From assembly GCA_036493895.1 (NCBI GenBank), contig DASXOZ010000060.1, forward strand, positions 1 to 62,989: 62,989 nt of DNA, written 5' to 3'. The stretch is from Candidatus Binatia bacterium. GTDB taxonomy: Bacteria; Desulfobacterota; Binatia; UBA1149; CAITLU01. The position numbers and the translations under genes were made by a program. Positions 53,439 through 60,998 of this stretch are shown one piece after another. The notes below the pieces were generated by a model. The model was not told the DNA's origin, did no database searches, and saw only the letters and a program-made list of their open reading frames with translations. Positions within the stretch are counted from its first letter, which is position 1, and each line of letters starts with the position of its first letter.

Positions 53439-54824
53439 ATGAAAGCCATTCGTATCGTCGCGGCCGCCGCGGCGCTGGCCGCGCTCGGCGCGGGCGTCGC
53501 ACACGCCGGTGCCGCTGCCGGCAACCCGAGCCAGGCCGAGCTGCTCCAGAGGATCGAGCAGCTCGAAGCCGAAGTGAAAGAGCTCAAGAAGGACGCGCGC
53601 AAGCTCGAAGCCTCCGATGATACGCGCGCGAGCAGCAAGCCGGTTGCCGGTTACAAGGACGGTTTCTTCCTCGCGACCGAGGACGGGCGTTACAAGCTCA
53701 ACGTCGACGGTTACGTGCAGGCCGACAGCCGCTGGTCGGTCGACAACGGCGACGACCCCAGCGTCGACCAGTTTTCGATCCGTCGTGCGCGCCTCGACAT
53801 CCGCGGCACTCTCGCCGACCGTTTCGATTTCCGGTTCCAGCCGGATTTTGCCGGCAGCCAGGTCGTGCTCCAGGATGCGTACCTCGACGGCAGGTTTGCG
53901 CCGTGGGCGGTCACGCGTTTGGGCAAGTTCAAGACGCCCTTCGGCCTGGAGCAACTGCAGGCCGATTCGAACCGGGTCTTCCTGGAGTCTTCGCTGGTGG
54001 ACAACCTGACGCCCAATCGCGACGTGGGCGCCCAGCTTTACGGGGATTTCCAGCACGGCGCGTTCACGTACCAGCTCGCGGTTCTCAACGGCGTTCCCGA
54101 CGGAACCAGCGGCGACACGGACTTCAACGATGCCGTCGATGTCGCGGCCAGGGTTTTCGCGCTGCCGCTGCGCAATACCACCGTCGTTCCGCTTCGCGGG
54201 CTCGGCCTCGGCGTGGCGGCGACCGCAGGTCGCGAGCAAGGCACGGCATCCTCGCCGCAGCTTCCGTCGTTCAGGACGTCGTCGCGCAACACGTACTTCA
54301 AGTACTCGGCCGATAGCCCCTCGACGTCGGCCGCAACGACCGTTGCCAACGGCGATCACTGGCGCGTCATGCCACAGGGGTACTACTACTACGGGCCCTT
54401 CGGCTCGATGTTCGAGTACGGCGTCTCCAACCAGGAGCTCTTGAAGGGAGCCACGAAAGGCGACACGCAGAATACCGCGTGGCAGCTTCGCGCCCAGTGG
54501 CTGCTCACCGGCGAAGCGGCGACGTACGACGTGCTCGTCCCCAGCCATGACTTCAACTTCGGGCACGGTGGATGGGGAGCCTGGGAAGTTGCGCTGCGGT
54601 ACGCCGAGCTGCACGTGGACGGCGATACCTTCACGAAGGGCTTCGCCGATCCCACGAAGTCGGTGAGCCAGATCGACTCGATTACGGCGGGACTGAACTG
54701 GTACCTCAATCGCAACATCAAGCTGATGTTCGACTACGAGCACTCGACGTTCGACAAGGGATCCAAGACGGGCGACCGGGATCCCGAAGACGTGTTCCTG
54801 ACTCGCGCCCAGTTCTGGTTCTGA
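53439..54824 (+). CDS. OprP/OprO-type anion-selective porin
   Basis: Product is 461 aa. A signal peptide (about 1-24, ending VAHAG) is followed by an N-terminal coiled coil (RIEQLEAEVKELKKDARKL) and a barrel with the phosphate-porin family pattern (FSIRRARLDIRGTLADRFDF; RLGKFKTPFGLEQLQ; final LTRAQFWF). ATG 53439 has AGAGGAG eight bases upstream. OprP homologues pass phosphate or polyphosphate, but the placement beside the sulfate operon and shared promoter type suggest sulfate or another sulfur anion here. It converges with the hydrolase gene eleven bases away. Confidence 0.88.
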   Translation: MKAIRIVAAAAALAALGAGVAHAGAAAGNPSQAELLQRIEQLEAEVKELKKDARKLEASDDTRASSKPVAGYKDGFFLATEDGRYKLNVDGYVQADSRWSVDNGDDPSVDQFSIRRARLDIRGTLADRFDFRFQPDFAGSQVVLQDAYLDGRFAPWAVTRLGKFKTPFGLEQLQADSNRVFLESSLVDNLTPNRDVGAQLYGDFQHGAFTYQLAVLNGVPDGTSGDTDFNDAVDVAARVFALPLRNTTVVPLRGLGLGVAATAGREQGTASSPQLPSFRTSSRNTYFKYSADSPSTSAATTVANGDHWRVMPQGYYYYGPFGSMFEYGVSNQELLKGATKGDTQNTAWQLRAQWLLTGEAATYDVLVPSHDFNFGHGGWGAWEVALRYAELHVDGDTFTKGFADPTKSVSQIDSITAGLNWYLNRNIKLMFDYEHSTFDKGSKTGDRDPEDVFLTRAQFWF

Positions 54825-54836
54825 GCAGCGGGCCGA

Positions 54837-55691
54837 TTACCCGCGCTCGGCGAGAAACTCTTCGAGCGCGCGGTTCCAGGCACCGGGATTCTCGATGTAC
54901 GGCGAATGTCCGGCATCGGGAATCTCGGTGACACGCGCGCCCGGAACGAGCACGGAAGCGTGCCGCAACAGGTCGGGCGGAAACAGCTGGTCTTCGCTTC
55001 CGACGAGGAACAGCGTCGGCATGCGAAGGGCGCGCAGCGAGGCAGGCTCGACGCGCGCGGCGGCAAGCTGCGGCGTGATCGTCGCGACGGGCGGCGATCC
55101 AAACGTCGAGAGCGACTGGTAGAGGCACGCAAGGGCAAGGTTTCGCCTGGAAAAACCCTGCGAGAGCGCGGGGTGCACTCCGAGCGGCAGCGGCGCGGCC
55201 CCTGCTGCCGCTGCAGCGGCACCGATTGCGCGCATGTGGCCGTGGATCTTCTCGTCGCTGATGCCGCCAGCGGTGTCGGCAAGCACCAGGCGCGTCACCC
55301 TGCCAGGGGCGCGCAGCGCGAGGCCGAGCGCCGTCCAGCCTCCCATCGATTGGCCGACAACGGTGGCCTCCGCGATGCCCGCTTCGTCCATCACCGCTTC
55401 GAGATCGGCGACGACGGTATCGACCGAGTACCGGTCCTGGTTGCCGGTCGACGGTGCGAAGCCGCGCTGGCTCAGCGTCACGACCAAGTGGCTGGAAGCG
55501 AAGTGCGCGACCTGGTGGAACCAGACAGCATGGTTTCCGCCGAGACCGTGCACGAGCACCAGCGCAGGACCCGAGCCGCACGCTTCGAAGTAGATGCGGG
55601 CGCCACCTGCGGCCGTGACAAATCCGCTGCGACGAGAGATGGTCGCGCTGTCTGGCGCGTTCTGACGTGAAGGATCTTCGATAGAGCGCAT
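54837..55691 (-). CDS. alpha/beta hydrolase
   Basis: Product is 284 aa from ATG 55691. The oxyanion HGLGGNHAVW, the nucleophile elbow GQSMGGW, and the Asp (VGSEDQLFPP) and His (DAGHSPYIE) of the triad are all visible. It resembles 3-oxoadipate enol-lactonase or haloperoxidase-like hydrolases. A substrate cannot be assigned. The N-terminal about 25 residues before FVTAAGGARIYFEACG are not conserved. Confidence 0.87.
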   Translation of the reverse strand: MRSIEDPSRQNAPDSATISRRSGFVTAAGGARIYFEACGSGPALVLVHGLGGNHAVWFHQVAHFASSHLVVTLSQRGFAPSTGNQDRYSVDTVVADLEAVMDEAGIAEATVVGQSMGGWTALGLALRAPGRVTRLVLADTAGGISDEKIHGHMRAIGAAAAAAGAAPLPLGVHPALSQGFSRRNLALACLYQSLSTFGSPPVATITPQLAAARVEPASLRALRMPTLFLVGSEDQLFPPDLLRHASVLVPGARVTEIPDAGHSPYIENPGAWNRALEEFLAERG

Positions 55692-55927
55692 ATGGCGCAG
55701 GTGGCGACCTGAATGCCGGATTCTGGTCCGGAAGCGCAGATGACGAAAGGGACGGTTGCGCCGCTTCCGGTGCTTGCTAAGAACCATCGCCGGCCCGACC
55801 AGCAGGCGCCCGACCGCCGCCGGTCCGACCAGTCGACCGATGGTCGCCCGGTTCGATCACAGTCGGCCGATGGCCGGTCCAACCGGAGGCGGCCCGTGGC
55901 CGCCGGTCCCATAAGGAGAATACGCGC

Positions 55928-56695
55928 ATGCATCTTTCCGATACCGTAGCCGTCGTCACCGGAGGGGCCTCGGGCCTCGGCCTGGCCACTGCCGAAGCCA
56001 TCGTCGCCGGCGGCGGGCGTGTCGCGCTCCTCGATCTCGAGCGTTCCAACGGCGCCGAGGTCGCCTCGGGCATGGGCGGCCACGCGATGTTCACTCCTGC
56101 CGACGTCACCAGCGAGGACGAGGTCAACAAGGCTCTCGACAAGGCCATCGCGGCCTTCGGCAGGATCAACGCGGTCGTCAACTGTGCCGGAATCGGCACG
56201 GCGATGAAGACCACCGGCAAAGGCGGTCCGTTCCCGCTGAACCTTTTTGCCAAGACGATCGAGATCAACCTCATCGGAACCTTCAACGTGCTGCGCCTGG
56301 CCGCTACGCGCATGCTGTCGAACGATCCGAGCGAGGACGGCGAGCGCGGCGTCATCATCAACACGGCATCCGTTGCCGCGTTCGACGGACAGATCGGGCA
56401 GGTGGCCTACACGGCGTCCAAGGCCGGCGTCGTCGGCATGACGCTCCCGATCGCGCGCGACCTGTCGCGCGACGGCATCCGCTGCTGCACGATCGCGCCC
56501 GGCACCTTCGATACGCCGATGCTCGCGCTGCTGCCCGAAGAAAACCGCAAGGCTCTCGGCGCAGGCATCCCGTTCCCGCAGCGCCTCGGAAAGCCCTCCG
56601 AGTACGGCCAGCTCGCGTGCGCGATCATCACCAACCCCTATCTGAATGGGGAAACGATCCGTCTCGACGGCGCATTGAGAATGCCCCCGCGCTGA
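55928..56695 (+). CDS. SDR family oxidoreductase, type II 3-hydroxyacyl-CoA dehydrogenase-like
   Basis: Product is 255 aa. The glycine motif TGGASGLG, NCAG, Ser in NTASVAAFDG and Y-x3-K in AYTASKAG are present, with the overall form of 17-beta-HSD10/type II hydroxyacyl-CoA dehydrogenase (including IAPGTFDTPML). It likely oxidises a 3-hydroxyacyl-CoA or a hydroxysteroid. AAGGAG lies about nine bases before ATG 55928. Its 3' end is part of a tandem duplication. Confidence 0.9.
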   Translation: MHLSDTVAVVTGGASGLGLATAEAIVAGGGRVALLDLERSNGAEVASGMGGHAMFTPADVTSEDEVNKALDKAIAAFGRINAVVNCAGIGTAMKTTGKGGPFPLNLFAKTIEINLIGTFNVLRLAATRMLSNDPSEDGERGVIINTASVAAFDGQIGQVAYTASKAGVVGMTLPIARDLSRDGIRCCTIAPGTFDTPMLALLPEENRKALGAGIPFPQRLGKPSEYGQLACAIITNPYLNGETIRLDGALRMPPR

Positions 56696-56882
56696 ACGAC
56701 GACGCCGCTCGACGAACGAATGCCCCGTCCGCGCGCTGAACGGCGACGCAGCCCGGCGGGCGAATGCCTGGCTCCGCCCGCTGAACGGCGACGCAGCCCG
56801 GCAGGGCACAATGGTTGCACACGAAGCGCGCGCGGGACTTCGTTCGCCACGGCACGACGGTTGCACACGGAAGCGGCGTGGC
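56684..56882. repeat. tandem repeats derived from the SDR 3' end
   Basis: Copies starting gctgaacg(g/a)cgacgc occur at 56691, 56735 and 56780 (about 45-bp period). Each repeats the last codons and stop of the SDR gene (aatgcc...gctga). A second pair built on ggttgcacacg lies at about 56813 and 56859. No gene is seen in the spacer. Confidence 0.7.
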
Positions 56883-56910
56883 ATTCGCGACGCCCGTGCA
56901 TCCCAAGGGC

Positions 56911-58077
56911 TCAGGGCCGGAGCACCACCTTGATGCAACCGTCGCGGTTGCGGAACATCTCGTAGGCCTCGGGAGCCTGGTCGAGGCTCATGTGGTGCGT
57001 GATGACGAACGACGGATCGATTTCCTCGTTCTGCACGCGACGCAGAAGCTCTGCCGAATAGCGGGGTACGTGCGTCTGCCCGGTGCGGATGGTGATTCCC
57101 TTGTTCATCGCCGCGCCGAACGGAACGTCGTCGAGAAGCCCGACGTAGACGCCGGGTACCGACAGGGTACCGCCCTTGCGGCAGCAATAGATCGCCTCGC
57201 GCAGCACGTGGGTGCGGTCGCCTGCCATGACCGCCGATTTCGCGCGGTCGACGATTGCGCGCAGGGTCCCGGGCGCGTGGGCTTCGCAACCGACCGCATC
57301 GATGCAGCGGTCCGGTCCCCGCCCGTCCGTCATCTCCATCAGGCGGTCGTAGACGTCGGTTTCGAGGAACTGGATCGTCTCGGCGTCGCCGTGCTGCTCA
57401 GCCATCGCCAGGCGGGCCTGCACGCAGTCGATTGCGATCACTCGCTCGGCGCCGAACATCCACGCACACTGGATCGCGAACTGCCCGACGGGGCCGCAGC
57501 CCCACACGGCGACGGTGTCGCCGGCCTCGATGTCGCAATTTTCGGCTGCCATGAACCCGGTGGGAAAGATGTCGGACAGGAACAGCACCTTGTCGTCGGA
57601 CAGTCCCGCCGGAATCCGAATGGCGCCGACGTCCGCGAACGGCACGCGAAGGTATTCGGCCTGCCCGCCCGGATATCCGCCCATCATGTGGGAGTAGCCG
57701 AGAAGACCGGCGGTCGCTTGACCGAGCGCTTCGCGGGCCGCGCGATTCTCCGCGTTGGTCGTGTCGCACAGCGAGTACAGGCCCTTCTGGCAGAAGAAGC
57801 AGTAGCCGCACGAGACGACGAAGGGCACGACGACGCGGTCCCCGACCTTGAGGCGCGCGACCGCGCTGCCGATCTCGACGACTTCTCCCATCGGCTCGTG
57901 GCCGAGGATGTCGCCCTTCTCCATCGTCGGGACGATGCCGTCGTAGATATGGAGATCGGAACCGCAGATGGCGGTGGACGTGATGCGCACGATCGCATCG
58001 GTGGGCTGCACGATTTCCGGATCGGGGACGTCCTCGACGCGGATGTCACCGGTACCGTACCAGCAGACTGCTCTCAT
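56911..58077 (-). CDS. zinc-dependent alcohol dehydrogenase (formaldehyde-dehydrogenase-like)
   Basis: Product is 388 aa from ATG 58077, with GGAGGAG upstream. Catalytic zinc ligands are in [11 protein letters not shown] and [15 protein letters not shown], a CGYC...C cluster supplies the structural region, and [13 protein letters not shown] is the NAD-binding loop. It resembles the glutathione-independent formaldehyde dehydrogenase branch of MDR enzymes. It is 167 bases downstream of the KshA-like oxygenase gene on the same strand, so both may be in one pathway. Confidence 0.9.
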   Translation of the reverse strand: MRAVCWYGTGDIRVEDVPDPEIVQPTDAIVRITSTAICGSDLHIYDGIVPTMEKGDILGHEPMGEVVEIGSAVARLKVGDRVVVPFVVSCGYCFFCQKGLYSLCDTTNAENRAAREALGQATAGLLGYSHMMGGYPGGQAEYLRVPFADVGAIRIPAGLSDDKVLFLSDIFPTGFMAAENCDIEAGDTVAVWGCGPVGQFAIQCAWMFGAERVIAIDCVQARLAMAEQHGDAETIQFLETDVYDRLMEMTDGRGPDRCIDAVGCEAHAPGTLRAIVDRAKSAVMAGDRTHVLREAIYCCRKGGTLSVPGVYVGLLDDVPFGAAMNKGITIRTGQTHVPRYSAELLRRVQNEEIDPSFVITHHMSLDQAPEAYEMFRNRDGCIKVVLRP

Positions 58078-58244
58078 CGCTGCTCCTCCGGCGGTGGCGC
58101 CGCGCATGCCGGCCACTACACGCAAACGGGCGTTTGGCCGCCGATTGAGCGACGATGGCATCGCAGGCGCGAGCGTAGAAGAACGCTCGCGCCGGCCGTC
58201 AGAAGAATTGCGCGTCCGGGGAGGAACCCCCGTACGCCGCCGCG

Positions 58245-59192
58245 TCAGAACGCGACTTCGACGGGGGTCGAGTAGAACTGCTTGTACCAGCGGCGGAAGC
58301 GCGAGATGTCGCCGTCGCCTTCGGCGAGGTTGGGCTTCTCGCGAAACGCCTTGTTGTTCCACAGCGGCATGTCCAGCTCCCAGTCCTTCGCGTAGTAGTC
58401 GAAGAAACCGGTGACCGCTTCCTTGTTCGAGTCGCGGCGCACGTAATAGTTGTGCGTCAGGATCATGCGCTCGGGATCGAGCGGGGTCAGCGACTGCACC
58501 GAAACACCGTCGATCAGGCCGCTGACGCGGGTCAGGGAAAGCCCGGGCCCGAACATGAACGAACGGATCGTCGCCAGGCCCTCCGCGCTCGACTGCACCG
58601 AGTCGCGCTCGAAATCGAGGTGGAGCTTGCAGATCGGTCCTTCGGTGTCGTAGACGACGCCGCGCACGTTCATGCCGTGCAGCGTGCCGAAGTGCGCCAC
58701 GTCGAAGCCGTTCTCGTACAGTTCCTGGGGGTGCGCAGCGAGCTCCCACTGGCGGCGTCCGTGCACGTAATAATCGTCCGAGTGCGTCTCGGGGATCACT
58801 TCGGGAGTCCACTCGGGCGCTTTCGCCTCGGCGTGATGCCAGATCATGATGAAGCCGTTCTGCTCGCGCATCACCGGCGCGCCGATCTTCGCCTTGGCTG
58901 GAATGCGCTTGGCGTAGGGGATGTCGAGGCAGTCGCCGGTCTCGCCGCTCCAGCACCAGTTGTGGAACGGACAGCGGATGCCGTCGCCTTCGACTTTCCC
59001 GCCGACGCCGAGGTGCGCCCCGAGATGGGAACAGTACGCATCGAGCACGTGGGCGTTGCCGCCTTCGCCGCGGAACACGACGAAGTCGCGCCCGATGGCG
59101 TGGACCGCCTTCACCTCGCCGGCGGCGACCTCGTGCGAATAGCAGATGTTGAACCAGCCGTTCGGGAAGGGGGGCAGGGAAATGCGAGTCAT
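58245..59192 (-). CDS. KshA-like Rieske oxygenase, canonical domain order
   Basis: Product is 315 aa from ATG 59192, with GGAGG upstream. The Rieske domain is N-terminal: C54-x-H56 and C74-x2-H77. The catalytic domain follows with N161-x2-D164-x2-H167-x4-H172 ([13 protein letters not shown]), and the end ([10 protein letters not shown]) resembles 3-ketosteroid 9-alpha-hydroxylase KshA and sterol desaturase oxygenases. Electrons must come from a reductase not encoded here. It offers a direct comparison for the permuted Rieske gene at 29585. Confidence 0.9.
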   Translation of the reverse strand: MTRISLPPFPNGWFNICYSHEVAAGEVKAVHAIGRDFVVFRGEGGNAHVLDAYCSHLGAHLGVGGKVEGDGIRCPFHNWCWSGETGDCLDIPYAKRIPAKAKIGAPVMREQNGFIMIWHHAEAKAPEWTPEVIPETHSDDYYVHGRRQWELAAHPQELYENGFDVAHFGTLHGMNVRGVVYDTEGPICKLHLDFERDSVQSSAEGLATIRSFMFGPGLSLTRVSGLIDGVSVQSLTPLDPERMILTHNYYVRRDSNKEAVTGFFDYYAKDWELDMPLWNNKAFREKPNLAEGDGDISRFRRWYKQFYSTPVEVAF

Positions 59193-59226
59193 CGTCGGCC
59201 TCCGCGCGGCCAGGCGACCGCAGGTA

Positions 59227-59236
59227 GAACATGTTC
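59227..59236. promoter_or_regulatory. GAACATGTTC palindrome upstream of the KshA-like gene
   Basis: A perfect 10-bp palindrome lies 35 bases before the oxygenase ATG. It could be a repressor site. It is too short and too closely spaced to be the LexA box (GAAC-N4-GTTC). Confidence 0.35.
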
Positions 59237-59519
59237 CAGTCGCGCATTATAGGCGGCGGCCGATGCGTGTCCACTGCCGGCCGGCCCGCCGGCGGCAATT
59301 CGAAAAAGGCCGGAAAAGAGGCCTTTTCGGTCGGTGGCCCTGGCGGGCTCCGCGGCCGGCGAGACCACGGACGACGACGGCGCAGGACCCCCGTTTCATC
59401 GACCGCGATCGATTCCCCCAGTCGCGCAGCACCGTAGTTGACAGGCGCAGCGTTCTGGCTGCCTCTGGATGCAGGGCCGCGCCGCGTCCCTGCCACTCCT
59501 GGAAGAGAGATCGGGGTGA

Positions 59520-59536
59520 CGAAAATCATTCTTATC
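59520..59536 (+). promoter_or_regulatory. Fur-box-like site
   Basis: CGAAAATCATTCTTA agrees with the Fur 7-1-7 consensus TGATAATNATTATCA at 10 of 14 informative positions and contains AATCATT. It lies 42 bases before the ATG of the Cys-rich protein. Confidence 0.45.
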
Positions 59537-59577
59537 GCCAGCTACCGTCCGAGCAGCCAGCAAGAGGAGAACGCGAC

Positions 59578-59895
59578 ATGAGAGTCGAGCGACTGTTCCT
59601 TACGTCGATCGTGGCAACCGCTGTGGTCGGAGTCCTGGCCGCAGCACCTGCGGCCTACGCGACGTCCACGTTGATGAAGTCCTGCAGCGACGACGTGAAA
59701 AAATTCGGGTGCACCGCCAAGAACGATACAGCGGTCCACCAGTGCCTGGAGAAGAACGAGAAGAAGGGTGAGACGGATGAGGGCTTCAGTTCGGCCTGCT
59801 ACAAGGCCCACGAGTCCTACGAGAAGAGAATGGCCGGCCACCACCACACGGCCACTCACAAGGCGCCGACGAAACCGGCTGCGACGCCGCAGTAA
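59578..59895 (+). CDS. small secreted Cys-rich (GLG1-repeat-like) protein
   Basis: Product is 105 aa. A signal peptide occupies about 1-27 (ending AAYAT). The mature part has four Cys in the pattern SCSDDVKKFGC ... CLEKN ... ACYKA, resembling the GLG1-type Cys-rich repeat found in bacterial secreted proteins. The tail is rich in His, Lys and Pro, so metal binding is possible. ATG 59578 has AGAGGAG upstream. A Fur-box-like site lies in front, and a strong hairpin closes the gene. Confidence 0.8.
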   Translation: MRVERLFLTSIVATAVVGVLAAAPAAYATSTLMKSCSDDVKKFGCTAKNDTAVHQCLEKNEKKGETDEGFSSACYKAHESYEKRMAGHHHTATHKAPTKPAATPQ

Positions 59896-59929
59896 TCTGC
59901 GCGCCTGGCCGCGCAGGCGAGGAGGCGAC

Positions 59930-59976
59930 GCGGGTCAGGCGCTTTCCTGCCGTCGGCGGGAAAGTGCCTGACCCGC
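59930..59976 (+). terminator. long hairpin carrying the gggtcaggc motif
   Basis: An 18-bp stem with one G-T wobble (gcgggtcaggcgctttcc / ggaaagtgcctgacccgc) encloses gccg-t-cggc. It ends 35 bases after the Cys-rich gene on one side and faces the Lys-rich small gene on the other. There is no T-run. The core ggtcaggc/gcctgacc is shared with the 21-bp repeats at 20.1 and 26.9 kb. Confidence 0.65.
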
Positions 59977-59992
59977 AAGCCGATGCGGGCCG

Positions 59993-60091
59993 TTACTTGC
60001 CGGCCTTCTTCTCCTTCTTTTTCTCCTGCTTCTCCTTGGTCGACAGCTTCGGCTTGTTGTTCTTCGCCTTCTTTTCCTGACCTTTCGCCAT
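59993..60091 (-). CDS. 32-residue Lys-rich small protein
   Basis: A 33-codon frame encodes MAKGQEKKAKNNKPKLSTKE followed by a KEKKKEKK-like tail, about half Lys. ATG 60091 has AAGGAG ten bases upstream, and the stop is followed by the hairpin at 59976. Short MAKGQ/MSKGQ-type Lys-rich proteins occur in many proteobacteria, so this is likely a real gene. Its function is unknown, perhaps nucleic-acid or ribosome associated. Confidence 0.7.
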   Translation of the reverse strand: MAKGQEKKAKNNKPKLSTKEKQEKKKEKKAGK

Positions 60092-60250
60092 CTCGCTACT
60101 CCTTGGTGGTTTGGCAGTCGTGCGCGGATCGCGCGCTTTGCGCCTCCTGCGCGGGTTGCTGCGAGCGCTGGCCGGCGCGCGCAGCGCGTGAGCGGCGCTC
60201 GCTCACGTTTTCCTCGACCTTCGGCGTCGTGGAGGGGCGTCCACGGCGCG

Positions 60251-60709
60251 TCACTCCGGGTCGAATCGGGTGCGAAGCTGCAGCGGCGCCTCGCGGCTCT
60301 CCATCAGCTCGAACGTGCGTTCGTAGCCGGTCGATCGAATCTTCCACCGGCCGGAGATCTTCACGTACTCGTCGTGGTAGAAGCCGGCGCCCTGCAGGAT
60401 CATGTTGGCGTCGCGGAAGATCACGGTATCGCGCAGGTACCAGGTGCCGCGCGCGCGGCCTTCTGCGCCGATCTCGATCTCCGGGTGATGCCCGTTGTGC
60501 ATGCTGATGATGCGCGGGCTGCCCAGCGCGTCACGAAGGAACTTCATGATCGCGTCGCGCCCGTCGAACGAGTAGCGGCCACTGTCGTAGGCGGCCGTCG
60601 CGTCCTCGGCCAGCGTGTCGGCCAGCTCGTCCCACAGCTTGCAGTCGAGCGCGCGGAAGTAGCGGTACTTCAGCTGGCAGATCGCTTCGATGTCTTCGAG
60701 TCTGGACAC
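60251..60709 (-). CDS. SnoaL-like (NTF2-fold) protein
   Basis: Product is 152 aa from GTG 60709, with GGGAG upstream. It has the polyketide-cyclase/dehydratase 'SnoaL_4' form: IEAICQLKYRYFRALDCKLWDE at the start, GRDAIMKFL, and GRWKIRSTGYERTFE near the end. Such proteins are common beside steroid and aromatic catabolic genes, but the reaction is unknown. The upstream frame is Arg/Pro-rich and non-conserved. Confidence 0.82.
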   Translation of the reverse strand: MSRLEDIEAICQLKYRYFRALDCKLWDELADTLAEDATAAYDSGRYSFDGRDAIMKFLRDALGSPRIISMHNGHHPEIEIGAEGRARGTWYLRDTVIFRDANMILQGAGFYHDEYVKISGRWKIRSTGYERTFELMESREAPLQLRTRFDPE

Positions 60710-60945
60710 GGCGCAGTGCTCCCTTGCGGTCGAGCGCGATGCTGCCGCATGTCGCGTGATGCTGCCAGTGCGGGAGATGCAGGAACTGCAGTGCGGGGTC
60801 GCCGCCGCGGGACGGCCGGGGCCGGCTTCCGCGCTGGCGCCTGGGCGGGTAACGCCGATCCGGGTGGATGGAGGCCGTGGCGTGCGCTCGGGCGCTTTGG
60901 TGCTTGGGGGGGCGCGCGGGCGTGCAGCGGGCCGGTAGCCCGCCG

Positions 60946-60987
60946 CGGGGCATGCGAGGCCGCCTTGCGGCGGCCTCGCATGCCCCG
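60946..60987. terminator. perfect 19-bp hairpin after the Cys-rich surface protein gene
   Basis: Arms cggggcatgcgaggccgcc and ggcggcctcgcatgccccg are exact complements with a ttgc loop. It lies 11 bases downstream of the stop at 60999 (minus strand). No T-run follows on either strand, so it may be an RNA-stabilising or factor-assisted terminator. Confidence 0.7.
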
Positions 60988-60998
60988 GAGCCAATGGC

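Larger units (their letters stand above)
59193..59577. other. divergent regulatory spacer
   Basis: About 385 bases lie between the KshA-like oxygenase and the small Cys-rich protein gene. I see no gene. It holds a GAACATGTTC palindrome near the oxygenase and a Fur-box-like site near the Cys-rich gene. Confidence 0.6.

Noticed and set aside
55790..55910. Cluster of ccggtccgacc-like direct repeats and a short GC hairpin before the SDR gene
   Set aside because: Copies are too degenerate and irregularly spaced to call a repeat array or operator with confidence.
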